A stretch of DNA of 64,000 bases from positions 1 to 64,000 of the forward strand of contig JBCCMQ010000006.1 in assembly GCA_039026235.1 (NCBI GenBank). The letters are read 5' to 3'. The notes under the pieces were generated by a model. The model did not search any database, had not been told where the DNA came from, and saw only the letters and a program-made list of their open reading frames with translations. This DNA is from JBCCMQ01 sp039026235. GTDB lineage: Bacteria; Pseudomonadota; Alphaproteobacteria; Rhodobacterales; Rhodobacteraceae. This document shows, in pieces, positions 42,957 to 51,672 of this stretch (the first letter of the stretch is position 1; each line of letters begins with the position of its first letter). A program made the position numbers and the translations under genes.

Positions 42957-44246
42957 TCAGGCGTCTGCATCACTGCCGGTCAGCGGGTCTGACCGGTCAA
43001 GAAAGCGCACCGGCACGCCTTCTTCGCGCGCATCGCTGGCGGTGTACTTGACCCGGTCAATGCGCTGCTGCGTCGGATCGAACAGCATCAGCGTGCCGCC
43101 CCTGTTGCCCAGCATCAGAGGCGTCACGGGCATCAAACGCAACGCCTCACCCGGCGCCAAACCGCCCGACAGGGGCAGCGGCGCGCGCATGGTATCCGAC
43201 AGGCTCCACCCGGACAAATCGATCGGCGCGGATGACACGTTCAGAAGCGTGACCCATTCCCCATCCCGTTCCTTGCCCTTGGGGTTCACCATGGCCAGAA
43301 CGATCCTGAGCGCGCCATCATCGACGACGAAATCGCGCGGACGATCCGCTGCGACCACCTCGGGCGGGCTGTCCACCTCGATCCGTTCGGGAAAGTGAGA
43401 GATGTTCAACCGTTCGGCCGCATCCTCATTTTCATTGAAAAACAACGGGTTCATATCCGGTAAGACCTGCGGGAACAGCAATCCCGTGCGCTCCTCGATC
43501 TCGGTAACCGAGACCTGGTAGCGCTGATTGTCGAACATCTGGCGCCCGCGCTTGTCGCGAATGGCGGCGGCATCCTGGGGCATGATAAAGGCCCGCACCT
43601 CCAGCTTTCCACCTGCGACAAAGCTCACCACCTTAAAATAGGCCGAGGGGATCAGCGCCGTACTGCGTCCCTGCGGGGTGATCGAGCGAGGATGGTCGCC
43701 AAAGATTGGTCCAGAGACCGAATTGATCCGGTCGGTGTCATCCTCGGACAAGTCCTGCACCCAGTCTTCAAGCGCGAGCCACTCGTCCTGATTGAAATTG
43801 GCATGTTGGAGCGAGGCATTGGCGTAAAAGAACGTGTCATCCGATGCGTGCTTGGCCTCTCGCGCCGTCGCGCCCCAGGCCGCCGTCGACCGGCGTGCCA
43901 GATGGCCGCGATCCCACGGGTTGTTGCGGTAGTAGTCGTTGTTGAGTTGAAACTCGGCCCCGATGCGGCTGTCGATCCGCCAATTGTCGGTGCGTGACAC
44001 GCTTTTGATGGCACCCTGATCGATGTTGAGCGCGGCAAAGACCGCCGTACGAAGCCCCCCATGCATGGCAATGGTATAGTTCACATAATCGGCGAATGTT
44101 CCGTCGCGCAGTTCCGGGCGATCAACGATCAGATCAATCAGTTCGGGGCCAAACTCGGGCAGCGGCACACAGAACTCGGCGCCCAGAAAGTCAGGATCAT
44201 AACCCCGTTTGGACGGAATCCGTCCGGCTTGGTAATTGGCTGGCAT
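42957..44246 (-). CDS. DNA/RNA non-specific endonuclease with lamin-tail-like C-terminal domain
   Basis: A 429-residue protein. The central NUC domain (about 60-270) has the catalytic motif WDRGHLARRS near 112-121 and the metal-binding Asn region ASLQHANFNQ. The C-terminal 110 residues (LNVSSAPIDLSGWSLSDTMR, then GGLAPGEALRL) look like a lamin-tail (LTD) fold. No signal peptide is evident. The ATG at 44246 is used; a TTG six codons upstream is possible. The target and the export route, if any, are unknown. It is convergent with infC. Confidence 0.85.
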   Translation of the reverse strand: MPANYQAGRIPSKRGYDPDFLGAEFCVPLPEFGPELIDLIVDRPELRDGTFADYVNYTIAMHGGLRTAVFAALNIDQGAIKSVSRTDNWRIDSRIGAEFQLNNDYYRNNPWDRGHLARRSTAAWGATAREAKHASDDTFFYANASLQHANFNQDEWLALEDWVQDLSEDDTDRINSVSGPIFGDHPRSITPQGRSTALIPSAYFKVVSFVAGGKLEVRAFIMPQDAAAIRDKRGRQMFDNQRYQVSVTEIEERTGLLFPQVLPDMNPLFFNENEDAAERLNISHFPERIEVDSPPEVVAADRPRDFVVDDGALRIVLAMVNPKGKERDGEWVTLLNVSSAPIDLSGWSLSDTMRAPLPLSGGLAPGEALRLMPVTPLMLGNRGGTLMLFDPTQQRIDRVKYTASDAREEGVPVRFLDRSDPLTGSDADA

Positions 44247-44291
44247 GGTAATCTCACAGGTCAAACACTTGAATGAATGCGCGCGAGCCTA

Positions 44292-45320
44292 TCAGATGGG
44301 CGTTGCCGCCTCGACTTCTTTCGCCACCGCCAGAGGGGACTGCCGCAACACGGCAATCAGTTCGGCCAGGATCGAAACGGCAATCTCTTCCGAGCTTTGC
44401 GCGCGGATATCAAGACCGACGGGCCCAGAAATGCGCCCCAGATCAGCGGAATGCGTACCCCGTTCCCGCAGCCGGCCAAGACGCCTGGCATGGCTTTGAC
44501 GCGATCCCAGCGCTCCAATGTAGACGACATCCGCAGCTAGTGCAGCCTCGATCGCCGGGTCATCGATCATGGGATCATGGGTCAGAGTCACCACCGCCGT
44601 ATGGGGATCAAGGCCGATATCCGACAGTGCAAGGTCCACCGCGCCAGTCGCGATCCGGTGATCGGGAAAAGGCACCGGCGCTTCACCCAATGCCCGGGGA
44701 TCGACGATGTGGATCTCGAACCCCGCCATGGACGCCATGCTGGCCAGGGTCTTGGCAATGCGCACGGCGCCCACGATCACAAGTCGCAGGCGGGGGACGT
44801 TGAGGGCGACAAAACGCGTGCCGTCAAAGCCCGGCTTGCCCGAGATGAACCGGCGGCGCAGATCTTCGTCCGAGGCCCCGCTAGATGCCGCCGCAAGGCG
44901 GGCCTGCCACGTGCCCGTATCGGTGATCAGCGCGACCGCCCGCCGGGCCCGATGGGCCGCGACCAGATCGGCCAGCAACGCCTCGGTCAGACCGGACGCC
45001 CCCACGGGCTGCAACATCACACGGATCGCACCGCCGCAGGCCAGACCGGCAGCACGGGCTTGCCCATCCGTTACGGCGAAGTCCCGCATCTCAGACCTGC
45101 CCACCGCCAGGCACGCCAGCGCCGCCTCGGCCACCTCCGGCTCAATGCAACCGCCTGTGATTGCGCCAAAAACTGCACCCGTCCCGTCGACGGTCAACAG
45201 TGTTCCAACGGGCCTTGGCGCTGAACTCCAGGTCTCGACCACGGTCACCAGAACCGCGCCCAGCCCCTGCCGGTGGGCAGCAAGGGCGGTCTCAGCAGGG
45301 GTGTCGAAGCCAGGGGTCAT
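44292..45320 (-). CDS. XdhC/CoxI family protein
   Basis: A 342-residue protein of the family that inserts or sulfurates the molybdenum cofactor of xanthine dehydrogenase and related hydroxylases. The N-terminal XdhC/CoxI domain (GSITGGCIE-like GAITGGCIEPEVAEAAL) and the C-terminal Rossmann-type domain (VIVGAVRIAKTLASMA, then YIGALGSRQSHARR) are both visible. The partner enzyme is not in the window. The frame is open 31 codons upstream, but the ATG at 45320 is the conventional start. Confidence 0.88.
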   Translation of the reverse strand: MTPGFDTPAETALAAHRQGLGAVLVTVVETWSSAPRPVGTLLTVDGTGAVFGAITGGCIEPEVAEAALACLAVGRSEMRDFAVTDGQARAAGLACGGAIRVMLQPVGASGLTEALLADLVAAHRARRAVALITDTGTWQARLAAASSGASDEDLRRRFISGKPGFDGTRFVALNVPRLRLVIVGAVRIAKTLASMASMAGFEIHIVDPRALGEAPVPFPDHRIATGAVDLALSDIGLDPHTAVVTLTHDPMIDDPAIEAALAADVVYIGALGSRQSHARRLGRLRERGTHSADLGRISGPVGLDIRAQSSEEIAVSILAELIAVLRQSPLAVAKEVEAATPI

Positions 45321-45635
45321 ATTTGGAATGGAAATTGGCACATCATGCCCGAAATCAACGGCAATTCGGCCTTGGGTGCAACCGCGAGTGCCCGATCGGG
45401 CAAACGGCGACACGCGCGGGCATTATCGCCGCCCGGGCGCCAATAGGGGCGGCCAAGGCACATCGTTCCGCTTAGATCGCCTCTAAGTAGCAAAAATTGA
45501 TCACTGACTTGTGCCCGGTGCTGCGCCATGCCTAAATTCGTGCCGAGGGGCGTGTTATGTACGAGTTGTCTACCAGGTACGGCTATGTTGGATTTTTCGT
45601 GCGCGCACGCAGATTGGGCCAGTCGGAGCCTGCGT
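45321..45635. other. 315-bp divergent intergenic region with a 14-bp perfect palindrome
   Basis: Lies between the XdhC-like gene (minus) and the hydrolase-like gene (plus), so it must hold both promoters. TGCCCGATCGGGCA at 45389-45402 is a perfect palindrome and a possible operator. An in-frame ATG at 45585 could extend the plus-strand gene. Nothing else recognisable was seen. Confidence 0.4.
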
Positions 45636-46622
45636 ATGATTGAGCGTCGCGCGACGATCACCACATCTCTTGCAGGTCTGACGCGCGCCGATTGGCTGGC
45701 CAAGGTGGATGAGATCACCGAGGACGAAGGCTATGTTGAGCCTGTCGGACGCAACCACACGGCCGTTTTCATCGACCGCGAACCGACCGTTCTGGTGGTC
45801 ACCTTCGAAGAATTCGACACGGTCCGGCTGTCCAACGAAGACGGCCATCCCTTGGGCTTTCGCCTGGCACAGACCCAGGGCTGGTCGCACCTTTGCCTGA
45901 TGGCGCATGGCGAGACCTGGTTCCGCGATCCCGCCATCACCGGCTACATGGACCGGCTGACCGACGAAGGGTTCTTCGAGGACTTCGAACATGTGATCTT
46001 CTACGGTGCCGAGATGGGTGCCTATGGGGCGGCCGCCTATTCGGTCGCGGCGCCGGGATCGGATGTGGTTCTGGTGCAACCCATCGCATCGCTTGAGGCC
46101 GCCCGCACACCCTGGGATCCGCGGTTCCGTGACAAGCGGCGGTTGGATTTCACCTCGCGCTATGGTTACGCGCCAGAGATGCTGGAAGCAGCGCGGCGCG
46201 CGTTCATCATCTACGATCCGCGCGAGCATCTGGATTCCATGCACGCCGCCCTGTTTGATCGAGAAGGCACCGTGCATCTGCGCTGCCCATTTCTGGGCGA
46301 CCGGATCGAGCAGGATTTCCTGCAGATGAAGATACTGCATCAGGTCCTTGAACTTGCAGGGGAAAAGCGCCTGGATAGAAGCTCGTTCTTTCGCATGTAC
46401 CGCCGCCGGCGGGATAGCGCCGCCTATCTCAGGCGACTGCTGAGCGCGCTGGAAGAGGCCGACCGGCCATGGCTGGCCGCCCTGCTCTGTCGGAATGCGG
46501 TCGAACGGCTGAACAGGCAACGCTTCCGCGACGGGCTGCGCAACGCGCAGTCCCAGTTGCTGGAAAAGGGGATTACCTTCACCTGGCCGCGTCTGGTCAA
46601 GATCAACGGCGCTGGACGGTAA
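45636..46622 (+). CDS. Alpha/beta-hydrolase-like protein of unknown function (family often named phosphoadenosine phosphosulfate reductase)
   Basis: A 328-residue protein of a Rhodobacteraceae family. It shows an alpha/beta-hydrolase pattern: VVTFEEFDTV as an early strand, a nucleophile-elbow-like segment FYGAEMGAYGAAAYSVAAPG and a later FIIYDP strand. The usual nucleophile Ser is replaced by Glu-Met in GAEMGAYG, so catalysis is doubtful. I see no cluster or PP-loop motif of true PAPS reductases (compare CysH at 36 kb). ATG 45636 has GGAG upstream; ATG 45585 is possible. Confidence 0.6.
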   Translation: MIERRATITTSLAGLTRADWLAKVDEITEDEGYVEPVGRNHTAVFIDREPTVLVVTFEEFDTVRLSNEDGHPLGFRLAQTQGWSHLCLMAHGETWFRDPAITGYMDRLTDEGFFEDFEHVIFYGAEMGAYGAAAYSVAAPGSDVVLVQPIASLEAARTPWDPRFRDKRRLDFTSRYGYAPEMLEAARRAFIIYDPREHLDSMHAALFDREGTVHLRCPFLGDRIEQDFLQMKILHQVLELAGEKRLDRSSFFRMYRRRRDSAAYLRRLLSALEEADRPWLAALLCRNAVERLNRQRFRDGLRNAQSQLLEKGITFTWPRLVKINGAGR

Positions 46623-46646
46623 GACCGTTGGACGGCCGAACCGCCG

Positions 46647-47258
46647 TCACAGCCCACCTTCCTCTTTCAGGAAACGGACGATCTCGGGCACGCCCTTGCC
46701 GGCCTTGAGCGAGGCCATCACAAAGGGACGCTCGGCACGCGCGGCCGCCGCATCCTGGGCCAGTTGCTGGCGGTCAACGCCCACGTGCACTGCCAGATCG
46801 GTCTTGTTGACCACCAGAAGATCGGACCGGGTCAGCGCCGGTCCTTTCTTGCGCGGAATGTCCTGCCCGGCGGCGGTGTCTATGACGTATATGGTCAGAT
46901 CGGCCAGTTCCGGGCTGAAGGTGGCCGACAGGTTATCGCCACCGGATTCGATCAGGATAAGATCCAGATCGGGAAAATGCGTTCGCAGATCGGCCACGGC
47001 CGCCAGGTTGATCGAGGCATCTTCCCGGATCGCGGTATGGGGGCAGCCCCCCGTCTCGACACCGCGGATTCTTTCCTCTGGAAGCGCCTGGGCCCGCATC
47101 AGGTACTCGGCATCCTCACGCGTGTAGATATCGTTGGTGATCACGGCCACCGAATGATCGGCGCGCATGGCCCGGCAAAGCTGTTCGGTCAGCGTGGTCT
47201 TGCCCGCCCCGACCGGCCCGCCGATCCCCACCCGCAGGGGTCCATTGGGCGACGTCAT
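46647..47258 (-). CDS. ureG: Urease accessory GTPase UreG
   Basis: A 203-residue SIMIBI-class GTPase that drives nickel insertion into urease with UreD, UreF and UreE. The P-loop is GGPVGAGKTTL near 13-23; ETGGCPHTAIREDAS carries the nickel-binding Cys-Pro-His; NKTDLA is the base-recognition motif. The frame is open far upstream into ureF, but the ATG at 47258 gives the family start. It is the last urease gene, 34 bp after ureF. Confidence 0.97.
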   Translation of the reverse strand: MTSPNGPLRVGIGGPVGAGKTTLTEQLCRAMRADHSVAVITNDIYTREDAEYLMRAQALPEERIRGVETGGCPHTAIREDASINLAAVADLRTHFPDLDLILIESGGDNLSATFSPELADLTIYVIDTAAGQDIPRKKGPALTRSDLLVVNKTDLAVHVGVDRQQLAQDAAAARAERPFVMASLKAGKGVPEIVRFLKEEGGL

Positions 47259-47292
47259 CGCCCGGCCTGGCGCGGCAAGGGGATGCAGATAC

Positions 47293-47928
47293 TCATGTCC
47301 GGAAAACCCTTGTCTCCATCGTTTCATGGGCCATTGCCGCCAGATCGGCGCCAAAGGATGCGTTCTCAATATCGTCGAGACCCGCGCTGACGGCCGCCTC
47401 GGCCACCGCACTGATCGGCGGATGCAGCGCCTGCAGGATCTTCTGGCCCTCGGTCTGACCCAGCGGGATAAAGCGGACGCCCGCTTGCACCAGATTTGAC
47501 GCGAAGGCCTGCAGATAAAGTGCGACCACGCTGGACGTGTCGAGCGACAGGCGCCGGCTTGCCCGACCCACCGCCACGGGCAGGGCCATGGGCGGCTCTG
47601 TCTCGCCAAAAAGCGCGTTTGTCGTCTCGGTGAATGCGGTGCCCTGATCGATTGTCTCTGCCCATCTTTCCCGGCTGGCCGCCAGGGCCTGGGCTTCGGC
47701 CTGAAGCGTGGCACAATCAAGCTCGGCCCGGTGAGCCAGGGCCAGCAGGATGGCATCGGACCGCCCCGATCCCTGGGTGATCACGGTCAGGATCCAGTCG
47801 TGCAGCCCTTCACCAGACGACACGTCGCCCACTGCGACAGCCTGTTCCAGCCCGTGGCTATAGGCGAAAGACCCCAGCGGAAAGGCCGGTGACAGCCATT
47901 GGGTCAGCGCCAGCAGATCAGTGTGCAT
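47293..47928 (-). CDS. ureF: Urease accessory protein UreF
   Basis: A 211-residue all-helical protein that bridges UreD and UreG in the urease activation complex. The N-terminal signature LTQWLSPAFPLGSFAYSHGLE is clear, and a conserved AVGRASRRLSLD-type stretch lies in the middle. The start at 47928 lies 11 bases inside the end of ureE, consistent with coupled translation. Confidence 0.95.
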   Translation of the reverse strand: MHTDLLALTQWLSPAFPLGSFAYSHGLEQAVAVGDVSSGEGLHDWILTVITQGSGRSDAILLALAHRAELDCATLQAEAQALAASRERWAETIDQGTAFTETTNALFGETEPPMALPVAVGRASRRLSLDTSSVVALYLQAFASNLVQAGVRFIPLGQTEGQKILQALHPPISAVAEAAVSAGLDDIENASFGADLAAMAHETMETRVFRT

Positions 47929-48361
47929 GGGGCAGTGTTCGGCCGTGCCCATAGGCGCCGCCCTCGGGGTCGAAGGTCGACCGAAAGGGAGATACCTGAC
48001 CGCCGATTTGACGGACCATGGCGGCAATCACCGGATCGTTGCGGATCAGCAGATATCCCGCTTCGATCTGGCAAGGGCAATGGCGGTTGCCGATATGCCA
48101 GGCGATCCGGATTAGATCGGCGCCCACGATGCGCAAGAGCTGCTCTTGCGCTGCCCGCACCGCGATACGGGTGCCATCGGGCAACACGAAAGCCTCGCCG
48201 TCACGAAGGCTGGCTGTCTCGGGAAGATCGACCAGAAAGACCGTGCCGGAGGCGCTTCTGACGCGCTTGCGTCGCATCATGCGCCCGTCATAGGTAAGTT
48301 CGACGAAATCCTCGGCGGGCGTGCCGCTGCGATCGATTTCGACAACGCGAGGCAGGCTCAT
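47918..48361 (-). CDS. ureE: Urease accessory nickel-chaperone UreE
   Basis: A 147-residue nickel-binding chaperone. The N-terminal peptide-binding domain is followed by the metal-binding domain with WHIGNRHCPCQIE, which carries the conserved His of the dimer-interface nickel site. The C-terminal tail has only a short His-containing end (YGHGRTLPHAH), not the long poly-His tail of some homologues. It overlaps ureF by 11 bp and starts 22 bp after the small DUF1127 gene. Confidence 0.95.
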   Translation of the reverse strand: MSLPRVVEIDRSGTPAEDFVELTYDGRMMRRKRVRSASGTVFLVDLPETASLRDGEAFVLPDGTRIAVRAAQEQLLRIVGADLIRIAWHIGNRHCPCQIEAGYLLIRNDPVIAAMVRQIGGQVSPFRSTFDPEGGAYGHGRTLPHAH

Positions 48362-48383
48362 GGGCCCGCCCCGGCGTCAGTGT

Positions 48384-48524
48384 TCAGTAGGCAAAGCCCA
48401 GCACATAGCTGCGCACCAGCGCGTCGCGGTTGTAGCCGTGCTTGGCCAACTCGTCGTCCGTCATGGACAGAAGCGGCTTTTGCCGAACGGCCATGCGCTT
48501 GAAATCGCTCCGAAAGGTAAACAT
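48384..48524 (-). CDS. Small DUF1127 protein, 46 residues
   Basis: A short ORF starting at ATG 48524 with GAGG upstream. The product is basic at the N-terminus and ends with the DUF1127 helix pattern LSMTDDELAKHGYNRDALVR. In other Rhodobacteraceae and Rhizobiales, small DUF1127 proteins have been linked to RNA turnover and stress adaptation. Here it lies 12 bp after a longer DUF1127 gene and 22 bp before ureE, so it appears to be part of the urease transcript. Confidence 0.75.
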   Translation of the reverse strand: MFTFRSDFKRMAVRQKPLLSMTDDELAKHGYNRDALVRSYVLGFAY

Positions 48525-48536
48525 CACGCGCCTCGC

Positions 48537-48761
48537 TCAGATATGCACGAAGTTGCGCATCAGATAGCGCGGAAGATCTTCGCGGTTCAGGCCCTGTGCT
48601 GCCAGTTCTTCGTCGCTCAGCGACAGAAGGAATTCGGCTTCTTTTGAGATCCGGCTGGCCTCGGCGGTTGCGATCAGCATGTCCCAGAACGCGCGAAACG
48701 GCGCTGCGACGATTTTGGAAAGTCCCAGAGGTTGGGGCTCGCTGTGGGTCAGGAAAGCCAT
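48537..48761 (-). CDS. DUF1127-type protein, 74 residues
   Basis: A small soluble protein. The C-terminal 30 residues carry the DUF1127 pattern (LLSLSDEELAAQGLNREDLP), preceded by a helical stretch AFWDMLIATAEASRISKEAE. GGAGG lies 6 bases before the ATG. It is placed after ureC and before the second DUF1127 gene and ureE. Its relation to urease is only positional. Confidence 0.75.
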   Translation of the reverse strand: MAFLTHSEPQPLGLSKIVAAPFRAFWDMLIATAEASRISKEAEFLLSLSDEELAAQGLNREDLPRYLMRNFVHI

Positions 48762-48777
48762 GGTGCACCTCCAAATG

Positions 48778-48806
48778 CGTTAGCTTTTGAAACTCTGTTG
48801 CTAACG
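48778..48806. promoter_or_regulatory. Palindrome CGTTAGC-N15-GCTAACG upstream of the DUF1127 genes
   Basis: Perfect 7-bp arms with a 15-bp spacer, located 17 bp upstream of the 74-residue DUF1127 start. There is no U-tract on either strand, so an operator or an mRNA structure is more likely than a terminator. The gap after ureC (144 bp) also allows a separate promoter here. Confidence 0.45.
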
Positions 48807-48905
48807 AACATGGGGTATGCTGCAGCGCAGAACAATCGCCATATCGGAAACCCCGCCTTGCAGGTTGTGCATGGCTCGGGCCGGGAATCTTACGGGTGTT
48901 CATGG

Positions 48906-50615
48906 TCAGAACATGAAGTAGCGTTGCGCCATGGGCAATACGGCCGCCGGTTCGCAGGTCAGAAGCTCGCCGTCGGCGCGCACCTCATAGGTCTCCGGGT
49001 TGATCTCCATGGCGGGCGTGGCGTCGTTCAGCACCATGTCGGCCTTGCCGATGGTGCGGGTGTTCTCGACCGCCTCGACCGTCTTTCTAAGTCCCAGCGC
49101 CTCGCCGATCCCCTCGTCCGCGGCGACCGCCGAGACGAAGGTGACCGAGGATTGTTCCTGCGACCGCCCGAAAGCGCCGAACATGGGCCGTGTGTAGACC
49201 GGCTGCGGCGTGGGGATCGAGGCATTAGGGTCGCCCATCTGGGCCACGGCGATGCTGCCGCCGACCAGCACCATCTCGGGTTTCACGCCGAAAAACGCCG
49301 GGTTCCAAAGCGCGAGATCGGCGCGCTTGCCCACCTCGATCGATCCGATATGGGCCGAAAGCCCATGCGCGATGGCGGGGTTGATGGTGTATTTGGATAT
49401 GTAGCGGCGGACGCGGTGGTTGTCGTTCTCGCCCTGCTCTTCCGGCAGGCGCCCGCGCTGAACCTTCATCTTATGCGCCGTCTGCCAGGTGCGGATGATG
49501 ACCTCGCCCACGCGCCCCATGGCCTGACTGTCCGAGGCGATGATCGAAAACGCGCCCATGTCGTGCAGGATGTCCTCGGCGGCGATAGTTTCCTTGCGGA
49601 TGCGGGATTCAGCAAAGGCCACATCCTCGGGAATCGATTTGTCGAGGTGGTGGCAGACCATGAGCATATCCAGATGCTCTTCCAGCGTGTTGACCGTGTA
49701 GGGGCGTGTCGGATTGGTCGACGAGGGGATGACATGCCCGTGCTCGACCACTTTGATAATGTCAGGGGCGTGCCCGCCGCCGGCGCCCTCGGTGTGGAAG
49801 GCGTGGATCGTGCGGCCCTTCATGGCGGCCACGGTGTTCTCGACAAAGCCGCTCTCGTTCAGCGTGTCGGTGTGGATCATCACCTGCACGTCGTATTCGT
49901 CGGCAACGCCCAAACAACAGTCGATGGCGCCGGGGGTCGTGCCCCAGTCTTCGTGCAGCTTCATGGCGCAGGCACCGCCCTTGACCATCTCGACCAGCGC
50001 ATCGGGGGTCGAGGCATTGCCCTTGCAAGACAGGCCGAAATTCATCGGAAACGCGTCGAGCGCCTGCAGCATCCGCCCGATGTGCCATGGCCCCGGCGTG
50101 CAGGTGGTGGCAAGCGTGCCGTGGGCGGGCCCAGTGCCGCCGCCCAGCATGGTGGTCAGCCCCGAGTGCAGCGCATCCTCGATCTGCTGGGGGCAGATGA
50201 AATGGATATGGGCATCGAACCCGCCCGCCGTCAGGATCCTGCCCTCGCCCGCAATGGCCTCGGTGCCCGGGCCGATGATGATGTCGACGCCGGGCTGCGT
50301 GTCGGGGTTGCCCGCCTTGCCGATGGCGGCGATCTGCCCGTCCTTTAGGCCCACATCGGCCTTGTAGATGCCGGTGTGATCGACAATCAGCGCGTTGGTG
50401 ATCACCGTGTCGACGGCACCGCCCGCACGGGTCACCTGAGACTGCCCCATGCCGTCGCGGATCACCTTGCCGCCACCGAATTTGACCTCCTCGCCATAGG
50501 TCGTCAGGTCGCGTTCCACCTCGATGATGAGATCAGTGTCAGCGAGCCGCACCTTGTCGCCGATGGTGGGGCCGTACATGTCGGCATATGTCGCGCGGGA
50601 GATTTGGGCGGGCAT
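48906..50615 (-). CDS. ureC: Urease alpha (catalytic) subunit
   Basis: Hydrolyses urea to ammonia and carbamate at a dinickel site in the cytoplasm. The 569-residue protein has all ligands: His136 and His138 (HIH), the carbamylated Lys219 (AMKLHEDWG), His248, His274 and Asp362, and the mobile-flap Cys321-His322. Length and motifs match Klebsiella UreC. It is followed by two DUF1127 genes and ureEFG and preceded by the LprI-like gene. Confidence 0.99.
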   Translation of the reverse strand: MPAQISRATYADMYGPTIGDKVRLADTDLIIEVERDLTTYGEEVKFGGGKVIRDGMGQSQVTRAGGAVDTVITNALIVDHTGIYKADVGLKDGQIAAIGKAGNPDTQPGVDIIIGPGTEAIAGEGRILTAGGFDAHIHFICPQQIEDALHSGLTTMLGGGTGPAHGTLATTCTPGPWHIGRMLQALDAFPMNFGLSCKGNASTPDALVEMVKGGACAMKLHEDWGTTPGAIDCCLGVADEYDVQVMIHTDTLNESGFVENTVAAMKGRTIHAFHTEGAGGGHAPDIIKVVEHGHVIPSSTNPTRPYTVNTLEEHLDMLMVCHHLDKSIPEDVAFAESRIRKETIAAEDILHDMGAFSIIASDSQAMGRVGEVIIRTWQTAHKMKVQRGRLPEEQGENDNHRVRRYISKYTINPAIAHGLSAHIGSIEVGKRADLALWNPAFFGVKPEMVLVGGSIAVAQMGDPNASIPTPQPVYTRPMFGAFGRSQEQSSVTFVSAVAADEGIGEALGLRKTVEAVENTRTIGKADMVLNDATPAMEINPETYEVRADGELLTCEPAAVLPMAQRYFMF

Positions 50616-50624
50616 GGCGGGATC

Positions 50625-51017
50625 CTAGTTCTTGGGCTCTTCGATTAGGTCAACGAGGTATGCGGTGCGATCGGCGGCAAGTCGGTCAACGCAGCGCGCA
50701 CGGCGCCATTCTTTAAGCGTCCCGCGCTCGTAAATCAGTGCGTCCGCCTCGCAGGCGGTGCCTATATAGCTCTCCCAATCCTTCTGGGATTGCTCGAATG
50801 CACGCAGGAAATCTTTGCTTCGGTCGACGGACAACTCCGCCTTGGCATCCTCGAATATGCGATCCATTTCGACCCTGGATTCAGTGGCCTCAACTAAGGC
50901 GCATCTTACCATAGCGAGGCTCGCCGGCAGTTCCTGCTCGGCCTTTTCAAGGCAAGCGTCGGCTTGGGCGCTTAAGGTCTCCGAAGAAATCAAGAACAAC
51001 GCTAGGATTGGAAGCAT
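50625..51017 (-). CDS. LprI-like / DUF1311 secreted small protein
   Basis: A 130-residue protein with a signal peptide (MLPILALFLISSETLSAQA, cut before DACLEKA) and a mature part with paired Cys and the pattern FLRAFEQSQKDWESYIGTAC, as in the LprI/DUF1311 family, some of which inhibit lysozyme. It lies 9 bp upstream of ureC on the same strand, inside the urease cluster. The frame is open 37 codons upstream, but the hydrophobic N-terminus marks the ATG at 51017. Confidence 0.75.
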   Translation of the reverse strand: MLPILALFLISSETLSAQADACLEKAEQELPASLAMVRCALVEATESRVEMDRIFEDAKAELSVDRSKDFLRAFEQSQKDWESYIGTACEADALIYERGTLKEWRRARCVDRLAADRTAYLVDLIEEPKN

Positions 51018-51128
51018 CGCCCGGCGGGAACCGCCGGGCCGCGCCCGACCCGTCCCCCAAGGGCGGGCGCGATTGCGCCCACCCTCCGGGCCGGGCGCGT
51101 CCGTGTGTTCTGTCATGCGACCGATCAC

Positions 51129-51638
51129 CTAAAGCACCCTCCGCATCGATACGATCTGCGGGTTCGCGCGGGCGTAGACCGTCGGCTCCGGGTCAGGCCC
51201 GAAACCAAGTTTCTCGTAGAGCGGGATCGCCGGGATGTCGCGGTTGAGCGTCTCAAGCCGCATCTCGGAAAACCCCATGTCGCGTGCCAGATCCATCAGC
51301 CGTTCGCAAAGCGCGCGCCCGACTCCCCGGCCCCGGGCCGTGTCGCGCACCCACATCCGGTTCAGCTCGCAAAGCCGGTCCGAGATCCGCCGCATCATTA
51401 CCACGCCTGCGGGGGCGCCGCCGATCCGCGCCAGCAGACATTCGCCCGAAGGCGGGGCAAAATGGGTCGTCAGATCAGCCAGTTCTCCGGCTACGTCATA
51501 CGTCGCCAGATAGCGATCAATCTCGCCCCGCTGTGCTGGAAAGGCCGCCTTCAGGTAGGCGAAGAACTCCCATACCAGATCGGTCACAGCGGCCACGTCC
51601 GCAGCCGTACGGACCCGGGTGAGTTCCACCGCGCTCAA
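51129..51638 (-). CDS. GNAT family N-acetyltransferase in the urease cluster
   Basis: A 169-residue acetyltransferase. The acetyl-CoA-binding motif is MWVRDTARGRGVGRALCERL, and the C-terminal IPLYEKLGFGP is typical. The frame is open far upstream through the neighbouring repeat gene in another phase, but real homology begins near AVELTRVRTAADVAAVTDL. TTG 51638 has CAGGGG upstream and is used; GTG 51629 is an alternative. The substrate is unknown. Confidence 0.85.
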   Translation of the reverse strand: MSAVELTRVRTAADVAAVTDLVWEFFAYLKAAFPAQRGEIDRYLATYDVAGELADLTTHFAPPSGECLLARIGGAPAGVVMMRRISDRLCELNRMWVRDTARGRGVGRALCERLMDLARDMGFSEMRLETLNRDIPAIPLYEKLGFGPDPEPTVYARANPQIVSMRRVL

Positions 51639-51672
51639 GCCGGGGTACCCCTGAAGACCTGCCGCAACGTCG

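Noticed and set aside
45636..46622. Phosphoadenosine phosphosulfate reductase
   Set aside because: None of the PP-loop or cysteine motifs of CysH are present; the name used for this family seems to be a database carry-over.
48732..50348. 538-codon plus-strand frame opposite ureC
   Set aside because: ureC is unmistakable on the minus strand; the plus-strand frame is its shadow.
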